From Nitrospira sp. (lineage in GTDB: Bacteria; Nitrospirota; Nitrospiria; Nitrospirales; Nitrospiraceae): a DNA stretch of 64,000 nt. This document shows positions 35,270 to 43,338 of this stretch, in pieces. The notes below the pieces were generated by a model that saw only the letters and a program-made list of their open reading frames with translations, ran no database searches and was not told where the DNA came from. Numbering within the stretch: position 1 is the first letter of the stretch; each line of letters begins with the position of its first letter. The stretch lies in NCBI GenBank assembly GCA_024331125.1, contig JANDJI010000003.1:248001-312000 (forward strand), read 5' to 3'. The translations under genes were made by a program, and so were the position numbers.

Positions 35270-38200
35270 TTATTCCAGGAGGCGACCAGAGTGCTGCAAC
35301 CCCTGGTGAGTCGTGCGAAACTTGTAACACTGCCAAATCTGCGCCTCGCAGGCATGCGGGTCTCGCAAAATTTGGCGGCCCCAAAAGGTCAACACTGTCC
35401 AGCCCATGGACTGGAGCGTATTTCGCTTCTGGGCATCGCTCTCCAGGGCCTCTCGGGTTCCGTGGTAAGCAAACCCATCGCAATAGATGGCAATCCGGCG
35501 ATCCGGGTAGGCAAAGTCAGGAATGGTGAGTCGCTTCCCATCGCCGTCTAAGACCTCAAATTGAGGCACAGGCTCAGGAAGTCGTCCGCCATCCCGGATT
35601 GCCCGAAGCAACGCCTGCTCAATTGCGGTGTCCGACGTTGGTTGCGCTTGTCGCTCGGCAGCGAGGCGCTCCAGCCAATCGACTGATGACGCTCTGGCAC
35701 CTCCCCATCGACCGGCGTGCGGTTCAGCAATCGGTTCGACCAGGCTCAATTGAAAGAGGGTGCTGCGGACCAGCTCTTTGTTGAACAGGGCATGGTCGAA
35801 CTGGTTGCGAGCGGTTTTCAAGCAGCGGTAACAGGCCCGCTCACAATCATGGTTGAACAAGCGCTCGCGAGCAGCCTGGGCCCAAGCGGGAAGATGCTGC
35901 GCAAGCTGCTCCAGATAACCGGCGCCGCCGGGAGCCGTTTCGTAGAACACCAAGGTCCAGCCTCCTGCTCCATCCGGATGCTGGAAATAGGCGATCTCGT
36001 CCTGCTCAATCTCGAGCCGCTCTTGCGCCCCGACCACCAGCGCCTTGCCGAGCGTCCGGCAGAACGCCACGGCGTCATCGTGGCTCGTCGGAGCGAGTTC
36101 CGGCGCAAGCGGGAAGATCAACACGTCGGCGGAGAATTCATAGCCGAGCACGAACGATCTTGGCTCTCCGCTGCAGATGGCTCGATGGTTCTCATCCCAG
36201 CGCGCCAGTCTGTTCTCCGTCAGCCCATGTGGTCGATGGCGGCCGCAGATCGGACATAATTCGAATGGCTCGCCGTGATCGCGCTCCCGCCTCTGTCGGC
36301 CCCAATTCGTGACCAGAAGATTGGAATGGTTGCGGAACTCAAGCGCCACGAATTCATAGGGATAAATCTTCGCCTCTCCATCGGAGAAGTCCATCACATA
36401 TTCCTGCCGCTTGAAGGCCAGACGCTGCCGGCTGTCCTCGGCCGAAGTAATCTGCGTGTGTTCCTCCGCCTCGAATGAGTCGATCAGCGCAACCTCGGCC
36501 TGACGAGCAATCCGGTTCCCACAGCGCGGACAGTGGTTCACGACCTCTTTGGCCGCAAAGCCACACTGCTCGCAGAAACAGAGCCGCTCCACACGACCAG
36601 TCTGATCGGCACCGCGCTCGCCCGGACCGGAACGCCGGCCGCCTTCGAAAAATGCTCGGATGCTTTTCAGCTTGTGCCCGTTGGCATAGACCATATTGCC
36701 CGGCGCGAACTCGAATAGCGCGATCCAGGCGGGCCGTCGCAGTGTGGGCGTGTCGCCCACGCCGGGATCCAGGGAAAACGTGTCGGTCGGGAACTGGTAC
36801 GAAGGAAGCACACCTTCTTCCGCAAAATACGAGAGCACGAAGGCCTTTTCACGATCGGTCGTCAGCTCCCGATAGGCGCGCTCGCGCGCTCGTCGCTTCT
36901 GTTCCGATTCGCGGGTCGAGACGATGCGGGCATATTCGTGGAATTCGCGATGCAGGCGCTTCACCCGTTCGTGCCATCTCGCCACCGTCTGTTCGAACTC
37001 GTCCGGGAAGTCATTCACAACCTCAGCGACGCGTTCCTTGTTGTCGAACACGTCGATCGCCTTGGCGGCGATGCCGGCGTTTCGCGCACGGAGCCTGTCG
37101 AGGAGGTGGGCATACCGATCGCGGTTGAGTACCGCCGGATTCTGGATGTCCGCCAGCAAGTCCCCCATGAGCCAGGAAAAGTCTTCGTTGAGTTCCTCCA
37201 ATGCAAAGGAGCGCACATGCCGCGCGAGGATTTTCTCGTTTGTCAGGCGCACAACAGGTGGTTTGAACTCACCTCGCACCAGCCAGGCCGGATCTTCAAA
37301 ACAATGCCGGTCATGCGGCCCTGTGCCGCAGAAGGTGGTCACGAACCCGATGCGAAGCCGCCGGCCTGCACGGCCGGCCCGTTGCACGTAGTTGGCCGGC
37401 GTATGCGGCGCATTGCGCAGCAGAACACTATAAAGGGAACCAATGTCCACGCCGAGTTCCAGGGTCGGACTGCACACCAGCACCTCCAGCTTGCCATCCT
37501 TGAACTCCTGCTCGCGTTTGGCCCTGGTGTCCTGATCAATCTGCGCGGTGTGTTCCAAAGCGCGCAGCCGCCGCGGACGATCGGCGGTGTAAAGCTGCAC
37601 ATAATAGTTCTCTCGCTCCGCCGTGCTTGGTTGGAGGTCCTCACCATGACCCGAACAGGCGGTGGAGGCCAGGCACACATCGGTGCGATAGGGCCGCCAA
37701 ATCGAGCACTTGCGGCATCGCCAGCCGTTTGCGGCAGGCACGAGTCGCACGACACGTTTAGCAAGCTGCAAAGGTCGCTGCCCATGAAGATGCCGTCTTA
37801 CGGCTTCGGGCACAACCGGCGGGGACTCCAGCATTTCGTATTCGCGCAGCAGCTCGACCACTCGCCGGATCCACTCGTCGCCGATTGTGGCGCCGAGTCC
37901 TGCCTTGTTAGAGATGAGCTTGGCAAGGCCTCCTGCAGCACCCCGTTCAGTGTCTTTGACGAACGGTTCAAGTTTGATGCCGGAGACTGATCCACTGCGC
38001 AGCGCCTCGGGCCGATCCAGCATGAAGAACACAGCTCCGCGTTCGTGCTCGGCGACCGACAGGCTGTAGGGTTCGGCCGTCAGCCAGCTCCACGGCGTTT
38101 TCTTGGGATCAAGAAACGATTGATAGAAGTCAAAGGAGACCGCGCGCTTCCGGCGCATGAAATCGAGCATCGCGCGCACGAGCATCACCCCCTCGGCAGG

Positions 38201-40477
38201 ATCGAGACGTGCGCGTTGGCAACAGTCGGCAAACCTCTGGTCCGCGAGCAGCTTGTCCAAGAACTCGTACTGCACCTCGACGAGCGCAAGATTCTCCAGG
38301 GCGATGCGTTGGTGGGATGCGCGGCAGAATTCTCCGGCGATCTCATATTCCAGCGTGCGGCGCCAATTGGCCTCTTCATCGCGGGTCAGATTGCGCTTCA
38401 CCAAGCCGATGGCCTGGAACATTTCGCGTACGCGGTTTGGCAAATCTTGGAGGGCAATACCAGCCGACCCGACATCCCGCACCGCCGCCTCGATCGCATG
38501 ACGAAGAGCAAATTGCCGATGCCGGTCGCTTATGTAGCCGGCCTGGTGCGCCGCATCCTGGCGGTTGTCGGCAAAGATCAACAGTTTCCGCTCGTCGTTC
38601 GGAACCTTGTCGAGATGATGGGTGCCCAGCACCGACACGCTGGAGGCCACACCGGTGCGCAGAAGGGTCAGGACGTCGCCGCGAGCATACCGGCTGTTGC
38701 ACACCGGACAGGTGGAGCCCCGCCCGCGCAACACATGCTGGACGCTCAGATTCTCCTTGGGCACGCCGTTCGGTTGGACTGGAAAGACAGCCCCGCGAAC
38801 ATGATCCACATAGAACTGGTTGAGCCGCTTTTCAGCCGCGGTCTTTCGACGTCGGCGCGTGCGGGGCGCCTCGTCTTCCGGCTCGTCGCTGTTGGTGCCA
38901 TCCTCGGAGTCGGTCCGTTCGCCGACGAGGAAAGGCGTGATGAAGGCGGTCTCCTCGTCGCTTAGGAACTCTTCGTTGGCGACTGTCTGTTCCGGATGAT
39001 CGGGATCGAAGCGGACCTTGACGAAGTCTTGCCCGCAGGTCCGGCACAGCACGGCCGGCCGGACCGCGCTGCCACAAGAGCGACAGCGATCAGACCCATC
39101 GGTGGCCAACGTGCGACAGGCCGGATTCATGCAGAGCCCGACATCGTACACACCATGAAAGAAGGTATGAAGTTTGGGGCGGAGGAGCGGCGGGTGATCG
39201 TCGCCCCCGTAACTGCCGAGCAGGAGATAGGCTTCGATCAGGCGCATCAGTGCCTCCCGCGAAAGCCGGCCGAGCTGAGGCATGGCTTCACGGAGGGCCT
39301 CGGCCAGTTCATCGAACGTGCGCGGGACTGCGGCTGCCGACAGGAGGGTTGAGACCACACGGTTGCCGGTTAAGAGCGTCTGGAGTTTCTCGTGGGTCGA
39401 GCCGGAGGCCGGCGCCGTCCGTCCGCAGAGCCGTTCCGCGAGTCTGAGCAGCCCCGCTTCGTCGGTCTGCGACAGCCCCCGCACGTCCTCATCGGGCAAC
39501 TCGACGATCGGCGGGTCGTAAGGCGATCCGGGCACCGGGGTGTCGCGATAGCGCTCGCCGATGATGTCCTGGAGTTCGAACGGTTCATCGAATAGGTCTC
39601 TCGCAAACCGGGCGAGCGCCGCATCCCCGCCCGCATCCTGCGACACCGTGGCCGAGGTGCCGATCGCGCGCAGGTCGCCCCGTTTCAGCCCGCATCGGGC
39701 CTTGAGCCGGCGCAAGAGGCAGGCGATCTCGGTGGCGAGCGCCCCACGGTAGCTGTGAATCTCATCGAGGACCACATAGCGCAGGGACGGCGTGAACAAT
39801 GGCCGGTCGGCCTTGCGGACCAGCAGGAACTCGAGCTGTTTGTAGTTGGTCAGCAAGATGTCCGGCGGATTGCGCCGGATCTCATCGCGCCGCGTCAGTT
39901 CGTGGCCGGCGAGGGGATCGCCGAGCGCCGAGGTCACGGTCTCGCTGTCGCCGGTGTAGAGCGCAACGGTGACGCCCGTCTGTGAATCGCGGAGCAACTG
40001 GCGCAGGCGCAGCAACTGATCGTTCGCCAGCGCGTTCATGGGATAGAGCAGGATCGCCTTGGTCCCTCGGACGCCGCGGTCTTTGAGATGAAGCACACCG
40101 GAGAGCAGGGGCAGCAAAAAGGCTTCTGTCTTTCCGCTTCCTGTGCCGGTCTTGACGATGACATTGCGTCCGGCTTCAACCGCGCGCCACGCATCTTGCT
40201 GGTGGGCATACAACGGCGACGAACCGAACGGCCAGTGGAGTCGGGCCAACTCGGGATGGCCGCAACCGGCGTTGAGAAGATCTTCCAGCCGACGGCCTTC
40301 CGCGAAGTCACGAGAGAGGGTGACATATGGCCCCTTGACCAGTACTTCGGCGCGGTTCACATGCTCTTCGAACTGCGCGCGCAGGTGCGGATCGGCGAGC
40401 CGGTACGAGCTCTTGATGAAGTTCCGGTACTGGTCGATCAGGTGTCGGACGCTCTCGATGACGGAAAAGCGGGTCAT
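35270..40477 (-). CDS. DEAD/DEAH helicase with DUF1998 region and C-terminal endonuclease-like domain (DruE/DrmA-DrmB-like)
   Basis: The 1735-residue product begins with a superfamily 2 helicase: Walker A VKTGTGSGKTEAFL at 108-121, DEIH at 238-241, and the C-terminal helicase lobe with ELGVDIGSLYSVLLRNAP and YVQRAGRAGRR. Many paired cysteines follow (CEQCGFAAKEVVNHCPRCGN, CPICGRHRPHG, CERACYRCLKT), the last being the DUF1998/MZB end. About 100 C-terminal residues (DFAYPDRRIAIYCDGFAYHG, WTVLTFWGRQIL) look like a Vsr/DUF559-type nuclease. Helicases with DUF1998 act in DISARM and Druantia defence. ATG 40477 overlaps the PIN stop, so it is the last gene of a five-gene operon. Confidence 0.85.
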   Translation of the reverse strand: MTRFSVIESVRHLIDQYRNFIKSSYRLADPHLRAQFEEHVNRAEVLVKGPYVTLSRDFAEGRRLEDLLNAGCGHPELARLHWPFGSSPLYAHQQDAWRAVEAGRNVIVKTGTGSGKTEAFLLPLLSGVLHLKDRGVRGTKAILLYPMNALANDQLLRLRQLLRDSQTGVTVALYTGDSETVTSALGDPLAGHELTRRDEIRRNPPDILLTNYKQLEFLLVRKADRPLFTPSLRYVVLDEIHSYRGALATEIACLLRRLKARCGLKRGDLRAIGTSATVSQDAGGDAALARFARDLFDEPFELQDIIGERYRDTPVPGSPYDPPIVELPDEDVRGLSQTDEAGLLRLAERLCGRTAPASGSTHEKLQTLLTGNRVVSTLLSAAAVPRTFDELAEALREAMPQLGRLSREALMRLIEAYLLLGSYGGDDHPPLLRPKLHTFFHGVYDVGLCMNPACRTLATDGSDRCRSCGSAVRPAVLCRTCGQDFVKVRFDPDHPEQTVANEEFLSDEETAFITPFLVGERTDSEDGTNSDEPEDEAPRTRRRRKTAAEKRLNQFYVDHVRGAVFPVQPNGVPKENLSVQHVLRGRGSTCPVCNSRYARGDVLTLLRTGVASSVSVLGTHHLDKVPNDERKLLIFADNRQDAAHQAGYISDRHRQFALRHAIEAAVRDVGSAGIALQDLPNRVREMFQAIGLVKRNLTRDEEANWRRTLEYEIAGEFCRASHQRIALENLALVEVQYEFLDKLLADQRFADCCQRARLDPAEGVMLVRAMLDFMRRKRAVSFDFYQSFLDPKKTPWSWLTAEPYSLSVAEHERGAVFFMLDRPEALRSGSVSGIKLEPFVKDTERGAAGGLAKLISNKAGLGATIGDEWIRRVVELLREYEMLESPPVVPEAVRRHLHGQRPLQLAKRVVRLVPAANGWRCRKCSIWRPYRTDVCLASTACSGHGEDLQPSTAERENYYVQLYTADRPRRLRALEHTAQIDQDTRAKREQEFKDGKLEVLVCSPTLELGVDIGSLYSVLLRNAPHTPANYVQRAGRAGRRLRIGFVTTFCGTGPHDRHCFEDPAWLVRGEFKPPVVRLTNEKILARHVRSFALEELNEDFSWLMGDLLADIQNPAVLNRDRYAHLLDRLRARNAGIAAKAIDVFDNKERVAEVVNDFPDEFEQTVARWHERVKRLHREFHEYARIVSTRESEQKRRARERAYRELTTDREKAFVLSYFAEEGVLPSYQFPTDTFSLDPGVGDTPTLRRPAWIALFEFAPGNMVYANGHKLKSIRAFFEGGRRSGPGERGADQTGRVERLCFCEQCGFAAKEVVNHCPRCGNRIARQAEVALIDSFEAEEHTQITSAEDSRQRLAFKRQEYVMDFSDGEAKIYPYEFVALEFRNHSNLLVTNWGRQRRERDHGEPFELCPICGRHRPHGLTENRLARWDENHRAICSGEPRSFVLGYEFSADVLIFPLAPELAPTSHDDAVAFCRTLGKALVVGAQERLEIEQDEIAYFQHPDGAGGWTLVFYETAPGGAGYLEQLAQHLPAWAQAARERLFNHDCERACYRCLKTARNQFDHALFNKELVRSTLFQLSLVEPIAEPHAGRWGGARASSVDWLERLAAERQAQPTSDTAIEQALLRAIRDGGRLPEPVPQFEVLDGDGKRLTIPDFAYPDRRIAIYCDGFAYHGTREALESDAQKRNTLQSMGWTVLTFWGRQILRDPHACEAQIWQCYKFRTTHQGLQHSGRLLE

Positions 40478-40983
40478 GCCAAGCCTCGGTCGAGCAGGGC
40501 GGCCGTTCGCCATTTGGAAAGTTGCTCTGAACGGAACTGTCTGTTGAGATTCCTGGCGGAGGAGCGGGCGGCACAGGCCTCCAAGAGCTGTTCGAGGGAG
40601 ACCAGCCGGTCTTCCCACCCCAACCGCACGGCAATGCGTACGGCAGCGGCATCGGCACTGCAAGCGAACCATGCCTCGGCCCTGCCGAGGGCGTGAGCCC
40701 ATAAATGGCGTTCGCCAGGGTCAAGCAATGCGGAATCCGGATCAGCCAGGGTAAGGCGGGTCAAGGCTTCATCGCTTACGAGATGCCCGACCAGGCGGTC
40801 TTGCAGATCCTTTTCCAGAACGGTGATATAGCCTGGGCGGTAGGCACATCCGCTTCGTGCCTCTTCCCGGCACTTCTCTACCGTTTCCATGCGAAAAAAG
40901 CCAGAGAGCGCCGCCCAGCAGTGGATCCGTATCGCCTCGATGATGATGTTGGTATCCACGAGAACGACCTGGTTACGCTCCAC
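40474..40983 (-). CDS. PIN-domain protein
   Basis: 169 residues opening VVLVDTNIIIEAIRIHCW, a PIN first strand with Asp. Further acidic positions appear in ADPDSALLDPGERHLWAHAL and CSADAAAVRIAVRLGWED. It lies 11 bp after an XRE-ImmA gene, and such pairs are known as toxin-antitoxin modules, so it is probably the toxin. Its stop overlaps the helicase start (ATGA), tying the two together in translation. Confidence 0.75.
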   Translation of the reverse strand: MERNQVVLVDTNIIIEAIRIHCWAALSGFFRMETVEKCREEARSGCAYRPGYITVLEKDLQDRLVGHLVSDEALTRLTLADPDSALLDPGERHLWAHALGRAEAWFACSADAAAVRIAVRLGWEDRLVSLEQLLEACAARSSARNLNRQFRSEQLSKWRTAALLDRGLA

Positions 40984-40994
40984 GGCTGCGTCCC

Positions 40995-42095
40995 CTACAG
41001 GTCGAAGGGGACAGGACAGCCATACGCCCGAAAGAGATCGGCGAGATCGTGAAGAGTCATGTCGAGCAACGAAGCCGAACGCCGAACTGAAATGGCCCCT
41101 CTCAGGACAGCGTCATGCAGACACTGGACAAACTCAACGGAGAATAACTTGGGCACGGGCTGCTCGTCTCTCGGGCGCCCATTGGCAACGAGTCTGATGT
41201 CGTGAATGTCGTGGAGGTCGGCTTTCGCGAGCCAGCCGAGCTGGACCAATCGCCACTTCAACGCCACAGCCGTCACGAGCAATTCGGTCGCCGTGGCATT
41301 GAGCCAGTGGTGAATGTCGTCCTGCCCTCGCGCTTGCCAGCGCGGCGCCAGCGTGCGTTCCGGCATCACCAGCGCGGAGGCGAAGTTATCGGCCAGTTGC
41401 TCAATGCGCCGGCCCTTGCCACCGCGCGGGATCTCCCCTTCATAGTGCTCCGGTGGCATTTGTTCCCAGGTGAGCAGGTGAAAGACCTCATGGGCCAGAT
41501 CGTAATGCCGGCGGCCTTCCGGTTCTCGGCGATTAATGAGAATCGTGGAGATCTCCGGCAACAGGCATGCGGCGCCGGAGATGGCGTCCGGTGCTTCCAC
41601 GTACAAGACAAGAGCACCGATTCGTTCCCGCAGACGGGCTTCGAGATGGAGAGCCGGGATCTCGCCCAAGTCCCATTCCCGCCCGAGCGCTTCAGCCGCG
41701 GTGCGCGCCTCCTCATAGGTGCTCCGTTCCGTCAGCGGCAGACGCGGCTTCAGGGCACTGGCAGTTTCTCGCTTGCACAAGTACCGGTACGTCGCAATCC
41801 ATCGCCCGGCCTTGTCCTCGAATGCCTGTAAGAACGACGGATCGGAGTCCTTCCGTGCTCGCCAGTTGAAACGTCCCTCACCGACAAGTCGCAGGGGGTC
41901 GGTGAAGTAGTCCACATCCACGCCCAACACCTGCATCGCGCGGACCAGTTCCTCGGCGCTGAGCTTGCGCTGTCCCGCCTCGATCGCCGCCACCGTCTGG
42001 CGGTCCTTGAAGCCGAGCTTCTCCGAAAGCTGAGCCTGGGTGAGGCCGGTGCGCTCACGGGCTAACCGAAAACGTCGAGCGATCAGGTCATTCAT
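40995..42095 (-). CDS. XRE-family regulator with ImmA/IrrE metalloprotease domain
   Basis: An N-terminal helix-turn-helix (RLARERTGLTQAQLSEKLGF then KDRQTVAAIEAGQRKLSAEE, residues 10-55) is joined to a peptidase domain. The zinc motif HEVFH is in YDLAHEVFHLLTWE near residue 230, and LADNFASALVMPE follows. Such proteins repress an operon and are cut or cut others on a stress signal. ATG 42095 overlaps the AlbA stop. It is the most likely regulator of this operon. Confidence 0.88.
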   Translation of the reverse strand: MNDLIARRFRLARERTGLTQAQLSEKLGFKDRQTVAAIEAGQRKLSAEELVRAMQVLGVDVDYFTDPLRLVGEGRFNWRARKDSDPSFLQAFEDKAGRWIATYRYLCKRETASALKPRLPLTERSTYEEARTAAEALGREWDLGEIPALHLEARLRERIGALVLYVEAPDAISGAACLLPEISTILINRREPEGRRHYDLAHEVFHLLTWEQMPPEHYEGEIPRGGKGRRIEQLADNFASALVMPERTLAPRWQARGQDDIHHWLNATATELLVTAVALKWRLVQLGWLAKADLHDIHDIRLVANGRPRDEQPVPKLFSVEFVQCLHDAVLRGAISVRRSASLLDMTLHDLADLFRAYGCPVPFDL

Positions 42096-43338
42096 GGTGA
42101 GTTTCAGCGTGTGCCGCATAAATCGTGAGCCGTAACTCGCTGTCATCGAGAAGCGTGTACTCCGGTCGCTTCCCCGACAACCTCCCACTTTCCTCAAGGA
42201 TAATCGGCACCCCTTCGCCACGTTTGTCCATCAGTCGCCCCCGCCCCACGTCGAGACCTCTATCAACCGGGCACTTGGCAAGGAGGCTTGCAATCAGTTC
42301 GTTCCTGGTGGCCTGACGTAACGGAAGGCTCTCCACGGTCAATGTGTTGGCGAGTGCTCCTGGCGAATACAACTCCAGCCGATCAGGAAACATGAAGAGT
42401 CGAATCTTGGAGCCGTGCATCGAGTAGTCCCGATGAGCGACGGCATTGACCACTGCCTCAAAGACGGCGCGCAGACTGTATTGGGGAATATCCACGCGAC
42501 CGGGCGATTTGATGGCGGCGACGCGCATGTTGCGTTGCACGAACGCCAGGGCCTCCCGAATTTGGGCATCCAGCGGGCCGGTGATCGTCCGAGCATCTTC
42601 CTGATAATTGCTGTCGGGCCGCTCGCTGCGGTAATGCACGACTTCGATGCATGCGCCGGGGAGCCATTGCTCGGGGTGGTCCGTGCACATCAATATGCCG
42701 CCGACGGTAGCTCGCCATGAGCCGCTTTCGTCTTTCGTGATCAGCTTCAGCTTGTTGAGAAGCACCAAGGGCTCGTCATGCAGGCCTGTGGCAAAGCGCT
42801 CCCACAGCATCTTTGTGAGCGTATCCGGTGTCGTATTGGGAACCGCCTGCTCGTCGAAGCGAATAAGGCGGACCTGGCTGCGTTGCTGAAACAAACGGGC
42901 CAGTTTTTCTGGCGACATTTCGCGTGTCGAGCTGCCGATCCGTTCGAAATACCCTCCCGGGCTCTTATGCACAAACAAGCTGCGCGGGACCTCTACCTTA
43001 ATGATCGCGCGCTCCACACCAGCCGAATCGGGCAAGGTCATGCGCACGATGTGAGCCGTGAGCGGAGGTTTGAGTGAATCGTTACAGATTTCCCGCAAGA
43101 CAGCCTCGACCGCGTCAAGGTGTTCGATTGGAATCCCCTCAATGTCGCGTGTCTTGTCATCAACTCCCAGTACCAGCACCCCACCGGCTGTATTGGCGAA
43201 CGCCGCCAACTCATCGGCCAGATCGTCGCGCTTGGGCTCCGCCAGCCTCTGCCCACGGAAGCGAACGGACTTGGCTTCGTACACCGAGTCTTCCCCGAGC
43301 CGGATCTTTTCGAGCAGTTCCTCTTTGGTCTCAAACAT
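42088..43338 (-). CDS. AlbA_2/Schlafen-type DNA- or RNA-binding protein with GHKL-like ATPase part (COG2865)
   Basis: The N-terminal AlbA_2 domain shows EDSVYEAKSVRFRG and LAAFANTAGGVLVLGVDDKT, then IPIEHLDAVEAVL. The C-terminal half has FEAVVNAVAHRDYSMHGSKI and LYSPGALANTL, the ATP-binding pattern of this family. Members act as regulators, and Schlafen-like domains recur in phage defence. It overlaps both neighbours by 8 bp, so it is translated as part of the operon. Confidence 0.85.
   Translation of the reverse strand: MFETKEELLEKIRLGEDSVYEAKSVRFRGQRLAEPKRDDLADELAAFANTAGGVLVLGVDDKTRDIEGIPIEHLDAVEAVLREICNDSLKPPLTAHIVRMTLPDSAGVERAIIKVEVPRSLFVHKSPGGYFERIGSSTREMSPEKLARLFQQRSQVRLIRFDEQAVPNTTPDTLTKMLWERFATGLHDEPLVLLNKLKLITKDESGSWRATVGGILMCTDHPEQWLPGACIEVVHYRSERPDSNYQEDARTITGPLDAQIREALAFVQRNMRVAAIKSPGRVDIPQYSLRAVFEAVVNAVAHRDYSMHGSKIRLFMFPDRLELYSPGALANTLTVESLPLRQATRNELIASLLAKCPVDRGLDVGRGRLMDKRGEGVPIILEESGRLSGKRPEYTLLDDSELRLTIYAAHAETHHE

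Noticed and set aside
35270..40702. Longer start for the DUF1998 helicase (75 extra codons)
   Set aside because: The added part lies inside the PIN gene in another frame and is Arg/Gly-rich; ATG 40477 overlaps the PIN stop as in the rest of the operon.
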